Shown: positions 24,602-35,847 of the stretch, piece by piece
Layout of the letters: every line of letters begins with the position of its first letter
How positions within the stretch are numbered: the stretch's first letter is position 1
Assembly (NCBI RefSeq): GCF_021869535.1
Contig: NW_026262734.1
Coordinates: 108,411,088-108,475,087, forward strand
DNA: 64,000 nucleotides
Origin: Mytilus californianus
Lineage: Eukaryota; Mollusca; Bivalvia; Mytilida; Mytilidae
Direction of reading: 5' to 3'
Position numbers and translations under genes: made by a program
The notes under the pieces: generated by a model
Told to the model about the DNA's origin: nothing
Seen by the model: only the letters and a program-made list of their open reading frames with translations
The model's database searches: none

Positions 24602-26000
24602 TTTTAGCTCACCTGGCCCAAAAGGGCCAAGTGAACTATTCCCATCACTTGGCGTCCGTCGTCCGTCGTCGTCGTCCGTTGTCGTCCGTTAACTTTTACA
24701 CAAATCTTCTCTGAAATTATTGGTCCAAATGAAACCAAACTTGGCTTAAATCATCCCTATGGTATCTAGTTTAAAAAATGTATCCGATGACCCCGCCCAT
24801 TAACCAGGATGGTTGTCGTGGTTAAAAATAGAACACGGGGGAAAAATGCAGTTTTTGGCTTATAGCTCTGAAACTTAGGCATTTACAGCAATTTTACATG
24901 CAATTAAAATGTTCATCAGGTCAAGATCTATATGCCATGAAATATATGACACATCCGACAACATGGTGATGGGTTGCTGCCCCAGAATTTGTAATCTGAA
25001 GGACATTTTTCAGTTTTTGGTTATTATCTTGAATATTATACAATTATAGCCTTCGCATGAGGTCGATGCAAGGATATATTGACCTGAAAGTAGTATATTG
25101 ACTTAGGAAGAAGTCCGAGGTCGATATAATTCTTTGGGTCGATATATCCCGTATTGACCTCATACAAAGGTTATAATTGTTATATTATTAATTTCCGACC
25201 ATATTTGTATCAAAATTGTCAGCGTATTATATTCGATCATTTGATATTGTTGGAATTTATAGATACCATATTGTATCCTAGACAATAACAACATAGTAGT
25301 AGTTATTTCATTTAATTTTTATGGGTTTTTTTGCACATCGTATGTATTTTCTCCAATTAATCGATAATAAATATTATTTTTTCTAAAACTTTTAACAACA
25401 GCATGAAATGCATTACGTGACGTCACAAAGTATATCGGTTTTTAGAAATTCTAAAAATAACCGTGCAATATGCTTTTAGCTATCCGCCGTTTTCTATCTA
25501 CCTTCAAAAATATAGTTTAACATGTGACTATCCCTGAACGAATCAAATTAGTTAAATTATACGAATAAATAATATTATAATAGATAGAGATAAACTGTAA
25601 ACAGCAAAATTGTTAAGCAAAGTTAGATTTACAAATTAGTCAACATGACCAAAATGATCAATTGACCCCTTTAGGAGTTATTGCCCTTCATAGTCATTTT
25701 TTAAAAATTTTTTGGTAAATGTTTGTAATCATTTACAAAAATCGTCTCCTCTACAACTATTGAGACAAATTTAACCAAACTTGGCCACAATCGTCTTTAA
25801 AGTATCTATTTTCAAAAATGTGTCAGATGACCCCGCCTACCAACCAACAAGGCTGACATTACTTAAATGGTATTTAGAGAATATCTTTTTTTCTTTTTGT
25901 TAGGCCTCATATGATTTAAATTATAATAGATAAACAAACACTTTAAATCACAAAAATGATCAGCAAGGCAAGATCTATTAATAAGTCAAAGAAACTGAAC
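24602..26000 (+). repeat. TTTAGCTCACC dispersed repeat, interrupted copy
   Basis: Begins TTTTTAGCTCACCTGGCCC with a GTCGTCCGT run. Landmarks are GATGACCCCGCCCATTAACC, GGTCAAGATCTATATGCC, GATAGAGATAAACTGTAAAC and ATTGACCCCTTTAGGAGTTA. A 530-bp insertion splits it at 25041-25570. Confidence 0.8.
25041..25570. mobile_element. Insertion in the TTTAGCTCACC repeat, 9-bp target duplication
   Basis: AATATTATA at 25032-25040 recurs at 25571-25579, and the host repeat is colinear across it. The first 136 bp form an imperfect inverted repeat: CAATTATAGCCTTCGCATG (25041) against its inverse ending GGTTATAATTG (25176). The rest is AT-rich with ACGTGACGTCAC near 25413. No ORF. Confidence 0.65.
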
Positions 26001-26705
26001 AGACTAAAAGATCAGTATACAAAATCAACAAAATAGACATTTTTGTCATGAAGTCTATTCTCGTCTACAATGTTGGAGAGTGTGCTGAATGCTTGATATG
26101 CCCATAGACCAATTAGAGCGACACAGGCTCTTTAGAGAATCTAGTTTCTTCCGTAACAACATATTAAAATTTGAAAATTATTGGTTAAACTGTCCATATT
26201 ATAACATACGAAAACAGACAGAACTAAATGTAATAAGAACGCCATTTTATTCGCCCTTGTAGAAGCTTATCCACCGTACTACACGAATCGATAACCAGAT
26301 TCTTGAAGAAAAAAAAAACGACAAAAGCGTCATTAGACATCATGAACTTCGTGTGTATGATTTGCTACGTGCTGTTTCTGAGGATTTCCATAGTTCTCGT
26401 ATTTGTGTTGTGCTTTTTGTATGCGTTTGTTCGTTGTTTAAGATAAATGTCTGGAAATATATTTATGTACCGATATCGATGTATACTAAGTATCTCTAGT
26501 AACCGGAATGCCATTCTTTTGTTTATATCATTGTTGCTATATATAAAGGTCAAATATAAGGGTCTATTTACATCCATGATAACATGACACCTGAAAACAT
26601 ACTTAGCGTATTTTATTCAAGTGAATTCCGAATTGGCCGCTGTTATAAATTTTAGAACAATGTTTTTTTTTTAAATGTTCAATATCATTATTAGTTACTA
26701 ATCAG

Positions 26706-26860
26706 GAAAAGATAGCAGAACATTGCGTGAAAGTGGAAAATCAGAAACTCCAGCCTCAATCAGGTGATCAACTAGATTCAGAAACTTTCCATGAAGAAAA
26801 AAACAACACAAATAAACCACCCATCAGCAGACTTTTTCATCGTATATGCAACTGCCGAAG
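26706..26860 (+). pseudogene. Caspase exon: p20/p10 junction, mixed frames and mutated donor
   Basis: Acceptor TACTAATCAG ends at 26705. The expected phase gives KDSRTLRESGKSE before a TGA. Another frame carries the more protein-like EKIAEHCVKVE and GDQLDSETFHEEKN; a third carries SADFFIVYATAEG, the well-conserved strand opening p10. At least one indel is therefore needed. The exon should end at 26860 in phase 1, because G plus GA of the next exon restores Gly in A-E-G-T-F-A-Y. The bases at 26861-26862 are GG rather than GT, and the frame then hits TAA. Confidence 0.7.
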
Positions 26861-27197
26861 GGAACTTGGAATAAACACACACCCTATAGAGAACAATGTC
26901 CACCTAATTTCTTTTTGCATTTGAATCTGTTTTAATCAATAACGAATACATAAGAAGCATTGGAAAGGAAAATTGTAAAATACAGAACTGTAAAAACTTT
27001 AATAGTAAACACAGACTCATTGAAATATAAAGTCAGTAAATCGATGATAAGCCTATTACTTATTAAGCCACGTATACAACAGACATCATATGAGTTGAAA
27101 CAACTTGGAAAGTAGGATAAGCATTTCCTGCTTTGTTTAAGTCTGCATAAAATAATGTTAGGTTTACCTTATTTTATGTTTTCTTCAAATTTGTTAG

Positions 27198-27307
27198 GAA
27201 CATTCGCCTACAGGCATATTGAAAGTGGATCATGGTTTTTAAATGCTGTTGTTTGGACGTTCAAATACCATGCCAAACGTGATGAACTGCAACATCTACT
27301 TATAAGA
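27198..27307 (+). CDS. Caspase exon: p10 small subunit, GSWF segment
   Basis: Acceptor TTTGTTAG ends at 27197 and donor AGA|GTTAGT follows 27307. After two bases of a split Gly codon it reads TFAYRHIESGSWFLNAVVW (GSWF at 27227-27238, part of the S2-S4 substrate pocket) and then KYHAKRDELQHLLIR. It is fully open and ends in phase 0, with no lesion. Confidence 0.85.
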
Positions 27308-27899
27308 GTTAGTATACATAACGTGTCTCTTTAATAAAGTAACTATTTCGAAATCAAGTTATGTACTTTAAAACATGGTACTTGGGACAATTCGCTGATG
27401 ATTTAAGTTCAATTTTGGTAAAGCTAAGCGACACCAATATAATGTCTGGCAAAGGAAACTGTATGATGACCCGAAGTAACTTATATCTTTGTTCTGTGGG
27501 CCTTCGGTGGATTGTTGTCACATTGAACATCCCACCACGTTTCCCTCTTTTATATACTATAAATTGAATTAAAGTAGTTAGTGTTAATTAATTAGTTAGA
27601 ACAGCAATAAACTTGACTAAATATTGTCAAATAAAGGCATATCCTAATGATCTGATTAGTATTTTTTTATGTCAGGAACTAGTTCTATGTTGAGAAACAT
27701 AAAGCATTTGAAAGAACCTGATATATCCAAAGGCTGTAGGAAGTAATTGACGTCGCATGTTTCATTGGAATATAGTCAATATACGTTAGTCATAAATTTG
27801 GACACTGCCGGGTTTTCTGTAGTGTGCTTTTGTCAGGGTCTCACTATATAACTTCACATATAATACATGATGATCTTGAAGTTTACATTTTAGGTACTG

Positions 27900-28390
27900 A
27901 CGTTGTTTATCATCTTAATAACGTATTATAGTGTTCTTTTTATTTGTCATTCTATATTTTTAACCTTTACTATTTAGTCATTCCATTTTTGGCGTGAATC
28001 GATATTTTTACATTCCGCCATTGTGTTGTTGTGCTATGGTAATTTTTTTAATTCGTTTTTTTTTTGTCTTATATGCTTTGTCTATATAGTGTCTACATGC
28101 CAATTTGTAGTTTTTTTTTTTGTTAACATAGTTGGTTTTATATTTAGCGCTTAAGATTATAACACAATGATAACTTCTGTTCCCCAACTTTGTCGTTTTT
28201 ACCTATTACGTATGTTTGTTTTGATCACACATTGTTGTCAATATAATGGAATTTTATGCGACTGTCATAAAAGTGAGAGGTTAAGCTAGCAACAAAACCA
28301 GTTTTGATCCGCCATTTTCTTCATAAGGATAGAGTGATACTTGTTCCAAACTCCAGTAAAGGAGTAGTTTCTGGTAACATGGCATGCGTC
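27900..28390 (+). repeat. CATTGTTGTCAATATAATGG repeat copy
   Basis: TTGTTGTCAATATAATGGAA, GCGACTGTCATAAAAGTGAG and AGGTTAAGCTAGCAAC match the copies at 35640-35830 and 36290-36430 and the reverse copy at 31200-31330. Confidence 0.7.
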
Positions 28391-28929
28391 GACAAAACTT
28401 TATCTTTCAAAAAATAATTGTTAAAAGTTTTTACATATCTGTCTTAAAAATTCGTTTAGTCGTTGCGTGCACCCTATTTTTCCTACGCCTTAATTTGCCA
28501 AACGATTTTGTCAAATTATACCAAAACTCTACTTATGTAATAATACTAAGATGTGGTTTGATTGCAAATAAGACAAGTTATCACCATAGATGGCAAAATC
28601 GTAAAGACGTTAACACTGTACGGCTAACAGCAAAACCCCATACCGCATGGTCTAGTTGGGTTGTAAATGTAAACACTTTTTACGAAAAGATGTATACGAA
28701 CAGCTTTATTTCACTTTCTATCGTGTCAATTCATCACCTTGAAACTTTATGTTTCTTGAAACAATGTACTAAATAATGAATTATTGTATTGCACTGTATA
28801 TATTCTGTTGCATATTTGGACAATTTCTTTTGTTTACACAATCCCTTCCTCTTTTGTGATTCACTACATGAGACTAATAACCGAATTGGTATAATATATA
28901 TAAAGTAACATATGGTTACTCTTCCAAAG

Positions 28930-29075
28930 CACATGATATCACCAGCAGTTATTTTAGATCCGTGTCGAGCAGTCTTTAGTTTTCCATGTAGTGCTTTAAA
29001 ATTGTTTGTCTTTTCGTTGTCTATTGTTTTTTCTCCATAGCATTGTCAGTTTTTTTGAGTTTAGTATCAGTTTGT
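28930..29075 (+). repeat. End of the CACCTGAGATCACCCC tail repeat
   Basis: GATATCACCAGCAGTTATTT, AGTCTTTAGTTTTCCATGT and CATAGCATTGTCAGTTTTTT parallel the better copy at 34900-35010. Confidence 0.55.
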
Positions 29076-29285
29076 TCCTCCCGCTCTTTCACTAATTAAA
29101 TAAAAACAGGTTATTATTCAAGAAATACACGCTGCTACCTTGTAAACAGGTAATAAATAAATGATATAAATGAAAAATAAGATTGGACATTTAGATAACA
29201 AAAATTGAAAAAAATAGTATTTCCCTAAACTCTTAAATTCTGTACTGTTATCTCCATTATAATGCACGTAAAAGGAACCAATCAC

Positions 29286-30115
29286 ACAAGAGATGATTTG
29301 AGCTTCCCAATTGTGCACTGTCCATTGCTGTGAAGAAACGATATTCAAGAGCTTGCTCTTCCTATCATGATTTCCTTGATGAATGGTTATTTATTTTAAA
29401 GAAACTATTAAAACAAGATTTTAAAATTTTACAGACGCCGTCATAATATATAGATATAAGAAGATGTGGTATGAGTGCCAATGAGACAACTCTCCATCCA
29501 AGTCAAAATTTATAAAAGTAAACCATTATAGGTCACAGTACGGTCTTCAACACGGAGCCTTGGCTCACACCGAACAGTAAGCTATAAGTGGCCCCAAAAA
29601 ATTACTAGTGTAAAACCATTCAAACGGGAAAACCAACGGTCTAATCTATATAAAAAACGAGAAACGAGAAACACTTATGAACCACATCAACAAACGACAA
29701 CTACTGAACATCAGATTCCTGACTTAGGACAGGTGCAAACAAATGCAGCGGGTTTAAACGTTTTAATGGTACCAAACCTTCACCCTTTTCTGAAACAATA
29801 GTGTAACATCACAACATAGAAAGACACACTATAAAATATCAACTGAAATAGCTTAACTCAATCAAAGGACATATTAACACCATTGAACATACACTGAACA
29901 AATAAATTTGAGTTGGTTTGACCATTATGGAAGATCTTTTGCACAGATGTCGACGAATATGTTGCAATCATTATAATCACAATCCCGTCATCTTTTCGTC
30001 GAAGGAGACCTACCGGATAAAACTTATCCCCGTGTTTGTACAATCATTAACAAAACGACGGGTGCAACATTCGGAGCAGGATATTCATTCCTGAGCATCT
30101 ATGACCCCCTAGTTG
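29286..30115 (+). pseudogene. RT C-terminal relic split by a dispersed repeat
   Basis: The left part reads TRDDLSFPIVHCPLL, then, after a frame change, RYSRACSSYHDFLDEW and KKLLKQDF. The right part, from about 29911, carries decayed E-L-V-x-H-Y-G and QSLTKRRVQHSEQD-like frames. The repeat at 29452-29908 sits between them, at the point where the other copies continue unbroken into FYGxHHxLVDRY. Confidence 0.65.
29452..29908 (-). repeat. GTTGTCTCATTGG dispersed repeat, longest copy
   Basis: Starts AGATATAAGAAGATGTGGTA and continues through CATCAGATTCCTGACTTAGG, TGAAACAATAGTGTAACATC and ACACTGAACAAATAAA. Because it interrupts an RT relic, its ends are defined better here than elsewhere. No ORF, so it is a non-autonomous element. 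Confidence 0.8.
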
Positions 30116-30404
30116 TTGTTGATGAGGTTTATGTTGCCTAGTTTTTCGTTATCTATTTTGTGTTTTATGATATAAACCGTCTAGTACTGCACACTGCCTT
30201 ACAGAAAAAGACAACAAAACGTCTTGATATTTTGTTGATATTTTGTTGTATTTTGCATTGAGAAGTATCTCGTGGGTTACCTTTCGGGAATGTTCACATT
30301 ACTAAGTTGATAGGATATGAAAAAGAATTACATGGAGATACGTTTAAATGATCTTCAAATGACTAAACGGAATCAATCAAATTATGATGCTTGTGTTTTT
30401 TTAG

Positions 30405-30551
30405 GTTAACAGATTAGTAGCAAAGGGAAAAGGTTCTGCTGGATTTGACCAGAAATTGACTGTATCGGAGGTTAAATCAAATCTGAGGAAGAAGTTTTAT
30501 TTCTTTCCCGGTGTTTTGGAGACTCTCCTTAATTTTTCAAGGAATGCATGA
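30405..30551 (+). CDS. Caspase last coding exon: p10 C-terminus
   Basis: Acceptor GTTTTTTTAG ends at 30404. The phase-0 frame reads VNRLVAKGKGS, then VSEVKSNLRKKFYFFPG and a further 11-residue tail to TGA at 30549-30551. K-K-F-Y-F-F-P is the usual final strand of caspases, so the extra tail may reflect loss of an earlier stop. No AATAAA was noticed just downstream. Confidence 0.8.
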   Translation, partial: VNRLVAKGKGSAGFDQKLTVSEVKSNLRKKFYFFPGVLETLLNFSRNA

Positions 30552-30999
30552 AACAAACAATGTATTTGGCTGTTAAAAGAAACTGATGGAAATAATTTGT
30601 GCATTTTTTTGTAAATGTAATACATATCCACATATCATATACATGGTATTAATTAATCATGGGACGTTTTGGTATCAAGATCTGAGGGAAATGTAATCCG
30701 AAAATATTATAAAAGCTTTGTACTGTTATGGTAATTAAAATGTTCTCACCAGTTGAGTATTTTTTTTTATTTCATCAAGAATATACAAATTGATCATGAT
30801 CTCACCATGTCTTTATATCTTTATAAATTGAGAATTGAAATTGTGTTATGTGCATCATTTCTCCATTTATTTTTTTCCAGCAAAAACACAAATGTTTGCT
30901 CTATGGGACAAAAGTTGTAAAAGGAAAAAAAAATTCTTGATGTCTAAAATGTTTTGGAAAAAACAACAGTACTCCATGATCTTGTAGCTTTCATTTTCA

Positions 31000-31345
31000 A
31001 TTTTAACTTCTAGTATGTTATTGAAATTATTTTACTGTAGTGTTATCTGTCTTTCCTTTTACCAACATTTACCTTCAAAATAATGCAAAAAGTAAAACCA
31101 CAAAGATACTTTACTCCGAGGAAAATTCAAAACGATAAGTCCCCAATCAAATGGCGAAATCAAAAGCTCAAACACATCAAACGAATGGATGAAAACTGTC
31201 ATATTCCTGACTTGGTACAGGCATTTTATTATGTACAAAATGGTGGATTTAACCTGGTTTTATAGCTAGCTATACCTCTCACTTGTATGACAGTCGTATA
31301 AAATTCCATTATATTGACATTGATGTGTAAACAAAACAAAGAGAC
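31000..31345 (-). repeat. TACCAAGTCAGGAATATG repeat, reverse copy
   Basis: CATATTCCTGACTTGGTACA, GGTGGATTTAACCTGG and CACTTGTATGACAGTCGTAT are the inverse of the 35640-35830 copy. Confidence 0.75.
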
Positions 31346-31429
31346 ATAAACGGTAAAAATGTCAAAAATAGGGGTACAGCTGTCAACATTGTGTTATCAT
31401 CATAATCACACAGACATTTGTAACAGAGA

Positions 31430-31840
31430 AGCACAAAAACAATATACACAAACTATATTAGCAAAAATGAAAGACAATGATACAAAAATTTACCATAGCA
31501 CAATAAAACACAATGACAGGATGTATAAGTACAAAGCCACGTCATATGAAACAAGAAACACACAAAGTCATATAGACAAAGCACATAAGCAAACATGAGA
31601 AACAAGAATACAAAAATTGTACCATAGAACAATAACACAATGACGGGATGTATAAGTGCAGAGCCACGTCGTATGTAATTAAATAAAAAAACAAAACAAA
31701 AAGGCATATAGATAAAGCATATTAGCAACAATGAAAGACTAGAATACACAAATTGTACCATACAACAATAACACAATGACGGGAAGTACAGAGCCATGTC
31801 AAATGTATATCAATAAAAACTGACTAAACAGTAAAAGTAA
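31430..31840. repeat. Three tandem units of about 127-136 bp
   Basis: The marker TGACRGGAWGTA...GCCAYGTC occurs at 31514, 31641 and 31777. Each unit is preceded by ACCATA-ACAATAA-CACAA and followed by a GCAWATWAGCAAA-type spacer. A single related unit is at about 35495-35600 in the other orientation. Confidence 0.8.
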
Positions 31841-31878
31841 TATTCATAAAGACAAATAAAAGAATATATAACACATTA

Positions 31879-32082
31879 TTAAAATGATACCCAGAATCTA
31901 TACTTCAGGACCATCGTGTATTCTTTGAGAAGTTGATTCGGAATATTTATCAACAGGGTCTGTCTACCTTCCGATGGACTTTTTTTTAGAAAAAGGACAA
32001 GGCGTTCTTTGACATACCCCTTGTTCATCAACATTATGCTCAGACATTGCTGACGTGCTAAAAGCCTTAGTAGGAGCATCAA
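31879..32082 (-). pseudogene. Possible RT C-terminal relic (NKGYVKERLVLFLKK)
   Basis: The minus frame contains LMNKGYVKERLVLFLKK, similar to the 'GYxxxRLKSSLxKFYGR' segment just before the KFYGRHHDLV tail of the relics elsewhere in this window. Flanks are not recognisable. Recognition from memory, weak. Confidence 0.35.
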
Positions 32083-32759
32083 GCTTTTGAATACCGAATA
32101 AGTTGGAAAATGTATATCCCTTATAATATATATGCAGGTGAAGTTGATATATTGCTACTAAGGTGGTAGAAAGTGATAATTTAATAAAATTTAAATCGTC
32201 TCGTTTGTTAATAATTCCGATACTGAGATGACAGTGTGTGTCAATTCGAGGTATGAGTATAAAAATGAGGCAGAGGAAGCCGTGTCTGTTGTTTCTTTCT
32301 AGGGGATATAGTAATGGAATTCAATCAGAAAAGTTTAGACTTTGAATGGAAAGAACATCATTAATTTATCTGAATGTGATATCACATGGATTTATACACA
32401 AACATTGCCATTCTAATATACAAGGCCACACAAAACAGAAGTACACACACAAATGACGTAAGAACTACATTTTTTATGAATACATTCTTTTCTACTAACT
32501 AATAATAAAAGTTAGTTAAGACGTGTCAGTTTCTAGAATAATAAGGAAAATATTTTGAAGAATAGATAAAAAACTTAGTTTGAAATAAGATTAACTTATC
32601 AATATTTATGATAATCACTACAAGGGCTGACAATATATTCTATGATAAAAAATGTTAATCAATAATTACGGACCTTACATTTTCTTTTCTAGAGTTTTCA
32701 TTATGTAGATATGGATAAAATAGTTTTAAAGATACCAGAAGGTCATTCAAAAAGTAGAA

Positions 32760-32970
32760 AAATAAACTGACAACGCCATAGCTACAAAAGAAAAAGACAA
32801 ACATACAAATAATAGAACACAGAACACAACATAGAAAACTAAAGACCAAGCAACACGAACACTACCAAAAACATAGGGGTTATCTCAGGTGCTCCGGAGG
32901 GTAAACAGATTCTGTTCAACATTTGGTATCCGTCGTGTTGCTTTTGCTAGTACAAACCCGGTACTAAGTC
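32760..32970 (-). repeat. CACCTGAGATCACCCC tail repeat, reverse copy
   Basis: AAACTGACAACGCCATAGC, GCAACACGAACACTACC and ATCTCAGGTGCTCCGGAGGG are the inverse of 34860-35010. Confidence 0.75.
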
Positions 32971-32999
32971 TTATTCGTAAGTTTACATTCGTGAAGAGT

Positions 33000-34480
33000 T
33001 GACGGAATTGTAGTTACGCGATTGTTCCTTAAAAAAGATATCACGAACCCGAAAGTTGATTACTATCTTTTTACCTACCAAACGCTTATCCATTGTGTAT
33101 ATTATGTAAACTATTGTTGATAAGTCCTTAGAAAGGCCCTATCACCAGTGAGTTAATACATCAACTTATTTTCGTGAAATTATCACAAAAACAGCCTATG
33201 GAGTATACATGTTTTGTTTTTGAATCATGATATACTATTGGAAAGCAAGTTCGTATGAAATTCTAGTTTCCTGTACTGAAATTTCATGAAATTATTTTGT
33301 TTCAGAACATTAACTGCAATTTACAAAATAAGGCATATACGAACGTATTTCTAGAAAATATAATACATATGTTACCGAATTTTTAAACAAAAAATATTTC
33401 TAGGCATATCATGATTTACTCTCATAGTGATTTTCCAATAAGCAAATTTAAATAATGTACTAATTATAAAAACAAATGAACATACTCTATAATTCGAATA
33501 AAAAAATAATGGACAAATTGATTGCTATCATTTAAAAGAAAATACTTAACAAAAAATACACTGGTAAACCGATTATTGCAAAATATAAACAATAACACTA
33601 ATGTTAGGAAACGTAAAAACTAAAGAAAAGGGACAATAAAGAGAAAATAGGATTTCTTTAGCTGACGAACCTTTTCCTGACATGTTGATTATTTTTATCT
33701 AATCAACGTGTGGTTCGTTTGATATCAGTTCTTAATTGATCAAAATACGATAATGACGTCGGATTTTCTTGCTTTCCTCTGATTTTTCCGGCATGAAAAA
33801 AAGCGACAATGACTGACGACGAGACATAGAAAGCACACATCTTTTTGCAGAGCATTTGAACCATGGAAAAATTTGCCTGCATATTGTTTAAAAATCATTA
33901 GAGAAACAGATTCCACTACGAAATCTCGTGTAATACGATATTTAATTGTCTCGAGTGGATAAATATCGTATCACAGTCGGTGCAGTGGTATGATATATAT
34001 ATATATGTATTACAAAATAATTTATAAAAGCAAATTAAAGTTCAAAATGCTCTTGAAGTTTTGAAGTCTTAATTCACTACATTTTCCCAAAGTATGTATG
34101 AATTATAGATACTGTAACAATGAATAAACGTTGTTTCCTGAATCAGACGCCATTAGCCAGGTTTCCATTGTATCTCTTACTTAAAGTATTGTATTGATGA
34201 CTATTTACAATTAAAGACATTTTCTAATTAGAAGGTAATGCAAGTGAGTTTATTTGACCTTGTTTTCATGTTCAGTCATGCACTGATAGATCAAAATTGG
34301 TACGAGAAATACAGTCACACATAACAGATTATCAGGTGGGATTCGAATCCCAGTAAAGGAATATAAAAATAATTAAATTGTCAATTAATCTTAAACAATT
34401 GAGAGGTCTTTCCTATTTGTAATGTAAAATATATGTTTCAATAGGCATATAATGCATTGAAAAGCTTAAAATCACACATA
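33000..34480. other. AT-rich sequence, nothing recognised
   Basis: No domain-bearing frame and no repeat that I could match within the window, apart from an (AT)n tract near 33990. Confidence 0.4.
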
Positions 34481-34489
34481 AATCCCTTT

Positions 34490-34830
34490 AAATATGACAA
34501 AAAACACTATAATTCTCTATTTGGGACATGACCTTGACTTTTGACCTGATTTCCTTTGTCAAGGTCATTGGTCCACAATTTCATTACAAAAGATCCCACA
34601 GGTCTAGGACTTTTGGCTCCAAAATGAAAGCTTGTTTTGTCTTTTTAGAAACAGTTAACTAGGGTTATGACCCTACGGATAGGTCAAATCTTTTTGTTCA
34701 TTGTGTAAAAAAGTTGCGCTTTTATGTCCTAAACATTTTTTCATTATGTACCAGTTCTGTAAGTATAATCGTATTTGCGATATCAAATAAAATTATTAAG
34801 GTCAAAGGTCAAGGTCAACCTTCAAAAGCA
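34490..34830 (+). repeat. GGTCAAGGTCA repeat, copy 1
   Basis: Shares TGTCAAGGTCATTGGTCC, a GAC-CC-A-GGTCT block, TTTTGTCTTTTTAGAAAC, AAAGTTGCGCTTTTATG and GGTCAAAGGTCAAGGTCA, in the same order, with 35050-35420. Confidence 0.8.
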
Positions 34831-34839
34831 TTAAAACAC

Positions 34840-35065
34840 ACTAAAACACGGGTGCCACATGTGGAGCAGGATCTGCTAACCCTTCCGGAGCACCTGAGAT
34901 CACCCCCAGTTTTTGGTGGGGTTCGTGTTTCTTAGTCTTTAGTTTTCTATGTTGTGTCATCTGTACTATTATTTGTTTGTCTTTTTGTTTTTGGCCATGG
35001 CGTTGTCAGTTTGTTTTCGATCTATGAGTTTGACTGTCCCTCTGGTATTTTTCGTCTCTCCTTTA
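34840..35065 (+). repeat. CACCTGAGATCACCCC tail repeat
   Basis: GGTGCCACATGTGGAGCAGG, CCTTCCGGAGCACCTGAG, TTTTTGGTGGGGTTCGTG and CCATGGCGTTGTCAGTTTG. It lies between the two copies of the GGTCAAGGTCA repeat. At 36155 the same sequence follows an RT tail, so it is probably the 3' untranslated end of that retroelement. Confidence 0.8.
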
Positions 35066-35420
35066 AAGAAAGTCAAAACACATAATTCGCTATCTGGGAC
35101 ACGACTTTGACCTCTGACCTTGTAACCATTGTCAAGGTAATTGGTCCCAAATGTCATTGCTTAAGACCCTATGGGTCTCGGACCTTTGGTGATAAAGTAA
35201 AAGCTGATTTTGTCTTTTCAGAAACCTTAAACAGGGACTATGCCCCTTACAGAAAGTTCAAATCACTCCGGTCAAAATTTAACAAAGTTGCGCCTTAATG
35301 ATCCAAATATCTCCACTATTCATAACTTCTGTAAGTTTAATGGTTGCTGAGATTATACCATAACAAGGTATAAGGTCAAAGGTCAAGGTCAGCATACAAA
35401 TTTGACCTTAAGGTAGTTTC
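35050..35420 (+). repeat. GGTCAAGGTCA repeat, copy 2
   Basis: Colinear with 34490-34830, separated from it by the tail repeat. The two may be one duplicated unit or a single element interrupted by the tail repeat. Confidence 0.8.
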
Positions 35421-35489
35421 AACGTCACATGAATTGATGATTATTGGTGGAGATCCTAGGTGGCTACGACTTCCACCTTTTAAAGTATC

Positions 35490-35830
35490 TTCGTTACATA
35501 TATGACGTGGCTCTGTACTTATACATCCCGTCATTGTGTTATTGTACTATGACAAATTTATGCCATTTTGTGCTTCTTTGTTACATTTTTTTTTAGTGAT
35601 TCGGATTATAAAACAATGTTGACTGCTGTATATTTGACATTTTTACCTATTATGTCTGTTTGTTTTGTTCACGCATCGTTGTAAATATAATGGAATTTGA
35701 TGCGACTGTCATACAAGTGAGAGGTTTAGCTAGCTATAACATCTGGTTCAATCCACCATTTTCTACATAAGAAAATGCCTGTACCAAGTCAGGAATATGA
35801 CAGTTGTTATCCATTTGTTTGATGTGTTTC
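35490..35830 (+). repeat. TACCAAGTCAGGAATATG repeat
   Basis: GACGTGGCTCTGTACTTATA, CACGCATCGTTGTAAATATA, GCGACTGTCATACAAGTGAG and TACCAAGTCAGGAATATGAC. Near-identical to 36290-36440, so the family was recently active or recently duplicated here. Confidence 0.8.
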
Positions 35831-35847
35831 AGCTTTTGATTTTGACA

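Larger units (their letters stand above)
14934..30551 (+). pseudogene. CARD-containing caspase, intron-bearing, multiply disrupted
   Basis: Caspases are cysteine proteases that cut after Asp in apoptosis and innate immunity; those with an N-terminal CARD are initiator types recruited to adaptor platforms. Eight exons in one orientation encode CARD (two exons), linker, p20 (with R-E-G-S-D, a His motif and QACRG) and p10 (GSWF and a KKFYFFPG-like end), joined mostly by GT/AG introns of matching phase. Lesions seen: a frame change at about 16225-16236, TAA at 16270-16272, a 1-base frame loss at about 23585, mixed frames in 26706-26860, and GG instead of GT at 26861-26862. Retained introns rule out a retrocopy. 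The 5' exon with the start codon was not found. Caspase-2/-9-like from domain order only; orthology not assignable. Assembly indels remain an alternative for the frameshifts, less so for the stop and the donor. Confidence 0.85.

Noticed and set aside
28384..28776. 130-codon plus frame in a caspase intron
   Set aside because: No domain; begins in repeat sequence; not in phase with neighbouring exons.
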